The notes beneath the pieces were generated by a model. It did not search any database. It saw only the letters and a program-made list of their open reading frames with translations, and was not told where the DNA came from. A program made the position numbers and the translations under genes. This document shows positions 57,861 through 64,000 of a stretch of 64,000 nucleotides of DNA, piece after piece. Numbering within the stretch: position 1 is the stretch's first letter; each line of letters starts with the position of its first letter. Source of the stretch: Nageia nagi (Eukaryota > Pinophyta); the NCBI GenBank assembly GCA_050084985.1, contig JBITNC010000001.1, forward strand, positions 98,084,001-98,148,000. Direction: 5' to 3'.

Positions 57861-59851
57861 GCAAATAGAGTATCATCAACAAACTAAGAGTGGGTCATTG
57901 ATTGGAAAAGAGTATTTATTTGCAAACTCTTGATCATACAAATAGTTTAAAGGTGTATCATCCCTCTACCTAATGCCTCTACTACTATGATGAACATATA
58001 TAGGAAGAGCAAATCCCCCTACCTCAACCCCTTTAACTCTTTAAGAATCCTCTCATACAACCATTGATAAGAATTAAGAAGGATGACCCACTGATAAGAG
58101 CTAATATCCATTAGATCTAGCCTACATCAAATCCAAACTTTTCCATTATTTGAAATAAAAAAGCTAATTTATATGATTGAAGGCTTTCTTCATATCCACT
58201 TTTATCAATAGCCCCTTGCTCTTGTGACTACACAATGAGTGTATTAGCTCATGAATATCTATCGCACTATCTATCAATTGTATTCCCTTTACAAAATCCT
58301 TTTGTTCATTCTATATGAAGCTTAGAATCACTTGCTTTAATCTATTTGCATCCACCTTGGAAATTATAGATGCAGTTATAAAGAGATAAGGGATGTAAAG
58401 CATTTATGGACCTAGCATCTACTACTTTTGGAATTAAGGCATGAAAAGTATTATTTATCTTACCAAGTAGTTTTTTGGATTCAAAGGCTTCTCTTACCAC
58501 ATATACCACTTCATATTTAAGCATGTACCAAAAATATTGATAAAATACATGGGGGAAAACATCAAGTCCTAAAGTTGCATAGCTTTTGATTTATGACACA
58601 ACAACGTAGACTTCATCCTTTAAGATTTGTTTGATAATAATTTCATTTTGAGTTGGGATAATGAGAGTTTGTATGAGTTCCAAAAATTATTCTTGGATTA
58701 CTATCCTACATTGATCTTCCTCATTCAATAAACATTTGAAGAATGAAATAATATGGTTATCTAAGTCCTCTAGAGAAATGAGAGATTGGCCTTCAACATT
58801 GACTAATTTTGTGATTCTATTTGTAGCCCTATGAGCCATGGTTGAATCATGGAAATATTTGGTATTGCAATCTCCTTTATGTAGCTAATGTATTTTTTAC
58901 TTTTACTTCCACAAACTTTACTCTACAATATAAGATTTATTCAATTATTGAAGAAGAATCTTTTCTTGCTTTAAGAAGGGGATGTTTTGTTCATATTAAA
59001 TTTATATTTCCACCAATTGTAATTCCTATTCTAACATAGCCCTTATCTTTGATACATATTCATATGATATTTTGTTCCATTATTTCAAATTCTCTTTCAA
59101 CTTTCCTAGTTTATGTATAAATATGTACATATAAGTCCTATAAACATGAGATTCCTCTTACACTAGCCTTAAACTAACATAGATAAAGAATCATAAAGAA
59201 TCTACATCCTTTCAAATATGAATGGAGAGCCTCAATGTATTTCATGCAATTCCATAGTATCCTAAATTATCTAATGATCAAATCCTCCAACTGGTAGAAA
59301 TTCATATTGGAACAAGATTCTTATTTTAGTCCAATGGTGTGTGAAAAGTTATCAGTCTAGTTTTTTTAGCACCTTGTTTTCCTCAGGCCACTTGTTAATC
59401 CATATGAAGCAACCACATTTGTAGAGTCATTCTAGTATTTGGTTTGAAGCAATGAAGTCATTGAATTCATCATCACTTTTCTTTCATTTCTAGGTCCCTC
59501 TCTATTTCTCTTCTAAGCTATAGATAGAATTTTGAACCCCATCCAAAATACTTGGAAGTTTTGAATGGGAAACTAACCAAGATAATATTTTATCTCAACA
59601 TTCCTTCTTGTATTGCAACTTTTGAGGATCATAAACATTTATTAGAACAAAATGGAATCATGTGTCTAGCATTCTTTCTATCACAGCCATCTAGGATTCA
59701 CTAGCAAAATCTAGAGTGCAAGCTATTTTAGAGCTATCCCAAAGAATAGCATGGCCCCTTGATTGGCAATTTACATCTCTTGCCAAAACTAAAATTTTTA
59801 GACATAACTATTTCTTGATTTTATCTACCTATATTGATGTAGATTCAAAAA
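57861..59851 (-). pseudogene. LINE endonuclease (rest) and reverse transcriptase
   Basis: The endonuclease continues with SSKIACTLDFASES, WMAVIERMLDTWFHFVLINV and YDPQKLQYKKE (59760-59580). A pre-RT block reads KGDCNTKYFHDSTMAHRATN and RITKLVN (about 58850-58780). The RT shows VVYVVREAFESKKLLGKINN and TFHALIPKV (about 58505-58410). The catalytic FVDDTLFAT sits at the very edge of the copia insertion (57860-57890). Stops occur throughout. Confidence 0.8.
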
Positions 59852-60283
59852 TGATGTAGATTCCTATAAGAGACAAAATTAGATCTCCAAAATTGATTCA
59901 CAATACATAGGTAAATCAATGAAAGAATATAATTCACAACAAGAATTATTTATTCTTCTAAATCTACACTGATCCCTCAAAAGGATTACAATAACCTTTT
60001 ATAAAGCATCTCTTTCTTTTTTTCTAATTTGAAGAAAACCTAAAATATAGCTTATATGAGGCCTAAAATGGAGCCATGCATTCATTACTCAATACATGAA
60101 ATTGTTCAAAAATTAAAACCTAAAGATAGAACTAAAAGTACAAGTGAAATTTGGGCTGTATGATAATTGTTTTATGCCTCAAAATTGTCTCCTATTGGAG
60201 ACATTACAATCTTGTAGATTTTTAAATTCTTCTAGATTTCAATAAAATGGACTCAAAATGATATATGTATTGTAGGTGTATCA
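59852..60283 (-). repeat. 3' LTR of the small LTR element
   Basis: It matches 61303-61799 apart from a 65-bp gap near its minus-strand start. Shared blocks include gattcacaa, aattatttattctt, atctctttctttttttctaa and tttgggctgtatgataat. Confidence 0.82.
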
Positions 60284-60638
60284 TTCTTATTTGGTTGAAA
60301 AAAACTCAGCCCCTGATTTATATTGATCTTAGAAATTGAAAATACCCAAAAATCCCTTAATTATAAACTTCTTTTCTAGTTGGTCTTTGCACTCTTCTCT
60401 CTGCATCTTGGTTTCTAGAATCCACTTATGATCCTCCTCCTTTGTTGAGCTTATATATTTTTCCATATTTACCATCCCTTTGTAAAATAATTTATCGATT
60501 CACATTAAATAAAATCATCCCAAAAGTATGTTTCACTTTCAAGTTCTTGATCAAATTTTTGTTGGTCAATAAACTCATCATACTTTTGAGCATCAAAACG
60601 ATTATGCATATGCTTCACTACTAATTTTAGAAGAAAAT

Positions 60639-61248
60639 TTATTTCTTCAATTCTTCATTGGCCTCCATTGCTAAATCAAATATCTCCAATACCTTTACTA
60701 AAATAATATTTTCATATCCTAATTCATTCTCTAATATTTGTTTAAAATTTTTATCCATCTCTGTGGCTTTTTCTATTGGCTCCATAATTATAGAAGATAA
60801 TTCTACAGCTTAAGTTGAATTAGCATCCTCATATTTAATTTTAGCTTTCATGATCTCATTTGATATCTTTTTTATTTTTTGGATATCTTCTATATCTTCT
60901 TCCTCCTTAGGAATACTCTTGATCACAAACTTGAAACTCTCAACTACAACCATATGCTTCATTGAAACTATATAACTATAAGGATTCTCAAAACCCTTTT
61001 CTTTTTCAACCAAGCTTTTCTTTGTTAATATCATTCCTACCCCTCCATGGGCCTTTTATCTTATTTGTACTTCTAATATAAGGTATCAACCAAGCTCTTC
61101 TTCAAATCTCCTTAGCCTCAAGGTACTCATACTTGAAGTATAAAAATTTTTTCTCCTCCATTAGATGTATGCACTCAAACTTTATACTCCTCAGAGTATC
61201 CTAGGACTACAACTATTCATGTTGCTTCTTTATCTGCTTCCCTTCCAT
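60639..61248 (-). pseudogene. Unrecognised charged ORF of the small LTR element
   Basis: The ORF opens 40 bases after the PBS with MEGKQIKKQHE. It reads on through in-frame stops in a coherent, Lys/Glu-rich protein: EEKKFLYFKYEYLEAKE, then ILTKKSLVEKEKGFENPYSY, then FKFVIKSIPKEEEDIEDIQK, then IKKISNEIMKAKIKYEDANS and EKATEMDKNFKQILENE. It has about four early stops, one frameshift near 61030 and one more stop at 60811. The pattern suggests a helical or coiled-coil protein of about 200 residues. I find no match to Gag, transposase or any family I know. Its place after the PBS is where gag should be. Confidence 0.5.
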
Positions 61249-61286
61249 GGTGATCCAAATCTAATCTTCTATCCAACAAGATCAAC

Positions 61287-61301
61287 TGGCTCTAGTACCA
61301 A
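61287..61301 (-). other. Primer-binding site of the small LTR element
   Basis: Minus-strand TGGTACTAGAGCCAG lies about two bases inside the LTR. It resembles TGGTATCAGAGC, the common copia primer site. Confidence 0.65.
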
Positions 61302-61302
61302 A

Positions 61303-61799
61303 TGATGTAGATTCTTACAAGAGACCAAAATAGATCTCCAAGATTGATTCACAACACACAAGTAAATCAATGGAAAAATAAATTCACAACAACAATTATT
61401 TATTCTTATGAATCTACATTGATCACTCAAAAGGATTAAAATAAGCTTTTATAAAGAATCTCTTTCTTTTTTTCTAATTTGAATAAAGCCTAAAATATAG
61501 CTTAGATGAGGTCCAAAATGGATCCATGCATCCATTACTTAATACATGTAACTATTCTGAAAATAAATCCTAAAGATAGAACTAAAAGGAAAAGCAAAAT
61601 TTGGGTTGTATGATAATCATTTTAGGCCTTATAATTGTCTCCTATAGGAGAAATTACAATCTTGTATATTTTAAAATTCTACATAATTTAAAATAAAATG
61701 GGTTCAAAATGATATTTGGATCAAAAGATACACCCTTTACAAGTTGGGGTATTATTCTTCTGCATAAAGAAAGTGCAACTGGATATTGTAGGTGCATCA
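61303..61799 (-). repeat. 5' LTR of the small LTR element
   Basis: This 497-bp LTR is the longer of the two. On the minus strand it starts TGATGCACCTACAATATCCA and ends just before the PBS. Confidence 0.82.
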
Positions 61800-61945
61800 T
61801 CTATAATAGATGCTTTAGACTCTTGGATAATATAAAACTATGGGATTCTTAGAGCATAGAAGAGATTTCACCATTCTTATCTTATTGAGGGAATGGAGGC
61901 CCTTAGTGTTCCATGTTGTGAGGATCATTGAGGTATGTTGGCCAT
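61800..61945 (-). pseudogene. LINE endonuclease, N-terminal piece
   Basis: Minus-strand ILTTWNTKGLHSLNKIRMVKSL resembles the WNxRGL start of LINE AP-type endonucleases. (It is split here as ILTTWNTKGL and HSLNKIRMVKSL.) It breaks at 61799, where the small LTR element begins, and continues below 59852. Confidence 0.7.
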
Positions 61946-62739
61946 CTTAGGGTCTAACAACTACTCAAGCTGATACTGGGAACCATCCTCAATTCCATCT
62001 CTAGATACCTATTCAAGTTTTTCTAGAATGTTGGTTTAGCCTCATCTATTCTAAGCTAAAACATTAGCCATTTTTAATTTTTTATCCAATTGCCTAATTG
62101 AATTACTCTTGGAATGCTATTTGGAGAGGGTCCCTCTTCTATCATGAATGGAGTTGGTTTTAGCTAGTTTTGAATGTGAATCTTTGGGAAAAGTTTCATA
62201 CATATTTACATCCATCTCTTGGAGCACCATATCCTACTTTGGATTGACCTCCCAGGTCACCTATTCTATGTTATCCATAGGGTGTATAGGGTACTTCAAT
62301 ACTAGGGATGCCTATTTATTTATTTGATTGGTTAAGTTAGCTTCCTATTATAATGTAGTTATCTCTTCCTTTGGGTTCTTTATGGGTTGCAATATTTGGA
62401 AGCTATTTACCATAATGATTCTTATGTTCAAGGTAAGATCTGATTCATGAAATATTTGTACTACTTATGAGTTTTGTGATAGCTTACCTTGGGGTGTGGA
62501 GATATCTTTGGATGGAGGTGAGCTAGATTCAGTAGGAGTAACTAGGCCTTTTACATATTATCCTTTACATTTGAGAACTTAGAAATTGTAATCTAGGGAT
62601 CATTTTATAGGGTGATCAGTACAATGAGTTGGAAATTATTTACAATATGACTATGTTTTGAATATATTCAATAACTTAACTGAAGGTTTTCATAATCTAT
62701 CTATTATTCTTAAATGAATCCATGATCCAGTAAGGAGTT
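61946..62739 (-). other. LINE ORF1-endonuclease spacer
   Basis: This lies between the readable ORF1 and the endonuclease start of the same LINE. The coding trace is too decayed to read, and nothing else was recognised. Confidence 0.45.
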
Positions 62740-63241
62740 ACTAACTTACAATGGAAGTGGGGCCTCTAAGTCAATGTGTCTTAGATCCTAGCAAATGACA
62801 TGGATTATCTCTCTAGGGTTTGATCAAAGGAGCATAAATAGACTCTAATCTAGGAATCAATGGACTTGAAGATTTCCTCATTGGTAAGTTTTAGAGGTAA
62901 TTCCAAGAGTCAAACCCATACTAGTGCTTATGTCAAGTTTCTACCTTTTTCTTGAATCCTATATGCCAAGGCTTCATAAACAAATCAGCTCTCCCAAAAA
63001 ACCAAGGATCATTTTGAAATATTGCATCTCTATCCTCTATGATAGTGAAGGTATTTAGAAAATATTTGTGTGAATAGTGGCTATTGAAAACTTCCCCTTT
63101 GGTCATCCATGTTTTAGCTACCCAAGCCTTTATGGAATTTAAGTGAATGCAAGATCCATAGAATCTAAAAGTAAGCCCATGATACATGAGATGTTCAATA
63201 CAATGGCTGATCCATTCACTCCATATTTCCATCATTGGCAT
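62740..63241 (-). pseudogene. LINE ORF1 (DUF4283-like)
   Basis: The minus strand encodes LTFRFYGSCIHLNSIKAWVA, then KTWMTKGEVFNSHYSHKYF, then IEDRDAIFQNDPWFFGRADL and FMKPWHIGF. The order and the PWFFGRADLFMKPW core match the DUF4283 domain found in plant LINE ORF1 and some zinc-knuckle proteins. Readable similarity fades below 62850. It probably gave the RNA-binding protein of the LINE. Confidence 0.8.
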
Positions 63242-63260
63242 CCCTTCTCTAGCTCATAAA

Positions 63261-64000
63261 CATCCATTTTTATTCTTGAGGGGGTCCCAGACTATCATGT
63301 GTATCTTTCTATAGTGTATTTATATCCCTTTAACACACTAATAAGTTGGACCTTTATTTCAAACAACATCACAAAATGAAGGCTTCAATTGGTGATCTTG
63401 GGCACCCATAATGCCAACAATTATGATTCGCCCAATTGTTACCAATTGGTTTTAGTTATAGAGCACTCTTCTTCCTTTTCATTCTACATTATCATTAAGT
63501 TATGAATTTTCATATGTCTCATCTAGATTGTTTCCTATGCTTACATATTTAGGAAATATTTGATTACTATTGAGAGTATGCTACTATTTCTTATCATGAT
63601 ATAGTTTTGTCTAAAGTCAAGAGGATTGAGTAAGTTAAGAGATTAGTTCTATATCAAACATATAGATACTGTTTACAATTTTTTCATATTCATACCTATG
63701 AGAGAATTTTGGAAAGAACTAATTTGACATTCTTCCATTTGGAAAGCTTTTAATATCCCAAATTTTAAATATTGGTTTGAAATAATATCACATTGTATTT
63801 TAATTTTCTTAACAAAACAAAGGGGTGGTTATACAATAATACTTACCTATTCAAGGGAAATAGCTACTCCAATTATAGTATAATTTTGAGGGCCAACTTG
63901 AAGGCCATGAAATACAATTGCATTAATCTTATCCTCATAATCATACATACCCTTCACACAAATAAGAGTATAATTGAGTGCTCATAAACTTGATTCCTAA
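63261..64000. other. Right flank, nothing recognised
   Basis: AT-rich sequence with no recognisable gene. A 64-codon frame at 63793-63987 has no family motif and is probably chance. Confidence 0.45.

Larger units (their letters stand above)
59852..61799 (-). mobile_element. Small non-autonomous LTR element with an unrecognised ORF
   Basis: A 1,948-bp minus-strand element. The 5' LTR is 61303-61799 (497 bp) and the 3' LTR is 59852-60283 (432 bp, lacking about 65 bp). LTRs start TGATG/TGATAC on the minus strand and end in CA. The PBS directly inside the 5' LTR reads TGGTACTAGAGCCAG, close to the copia initiator-Met type. The internal region is only about 1 kb and has no gag, protease, RT or integrase motif. 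It holds one charged ORF. The element interrupts a LINE endonuclease. No clean target duplication was found. Confidence 0.8.
52100..63260 (-). mobile_element. L1-type LINE broken by two later LTR elements
   Basis: ORF1, endonuclease and RT pieces follow one another in LINE order on the minus strand, from 63241 down to about 52100, once two insertions are disregarded (52780-57855 and 59852-61799). The RT resumes across the copia insertion: LFVDDTLFAT ends at 57856 and PSTYLSLPLFKGGN with KVKWLSFVG follows near 52630-52500. The endonuclease continues across the small LTR element. All parts carry stops. Confidence 0.8.

Overview
The window looks like a piece of a large, repeat-choked plant nuclear genome. 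The evidence is plant-type Ty3/gypsy and Ty1/copia retrotransposons nested in one another, plant L1-type LINEs with a DUF4283-like ORF1, a plant mobile domain (PMD) gene, and one intron-bearing plant gene. Introns are GT-AG, base composition is AT-rich, and almost every element is heavily decayed. This would suit a gymnosperm or another slow-turnover plant genome, but the species cannot be fixed from the sequence alone. No bacterial, CRISPR, rRNA or tRNA feature was seen.

Layout: (1) 375-9613 is a tandem segmental duplication. Copy A carries a dead CBM20 (starch-binding domain) gene with a 601-bp MITE inside it. Copy B carries the intact counterpart, a three-exon gene at 8425-12760 (415 aa predicted). 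This gene has also suffered small internal duplications: a 72-bp coding repeat, an echo of the end of exon 2, and an echo of exon 3. (2) 12.9-18.9 kb is gene-poor DNA with short repeats and a decayed LINE (minus strand, 16.4-18.8 kb). (3) 18950-26672 is a complete LTR element: two 853-bp LTRs and a 5-bp target duplication. It has a gag region but no recognisable protease, reverse transcriptase or integrase. It carries an antisense, intron-containing PMD gene, a family of short palindromes and a minisatellite before the 3' LTR. (4) 27639-44755 is an older Ty3/gypsy element of the same lineage with decayed gag-pol; its 5' LTR is split by a minus-strand Ty1/copia element (28104-35776). (5) 44.8-51.8 kb holds a tandem repeat, a decayed LINE, and a pair of ~660-690 bp direct repeats that may be LTRs of a very old element. 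(6) 52.1-63.3 kb is one minus-strand LINE broken twice: by a plus-strand Ty1/copia element (52780-57855) inserted next to the FVDD motif of its reverse transcriptase, and by a small LTR element (59852-61799, minus) inserted in its endonuclease. The small element encodes an unrecognised charged protein just after its primer-binding site.

The only gene I would call functional is the CBM20 gene. Its product probably enters the plastid and binds starch or glucan. The most unusual system is the pol-less retrotransposon pairing gag with an antisense spliced PMD gene. The second is the small LTR element with an unrecognised ORF.
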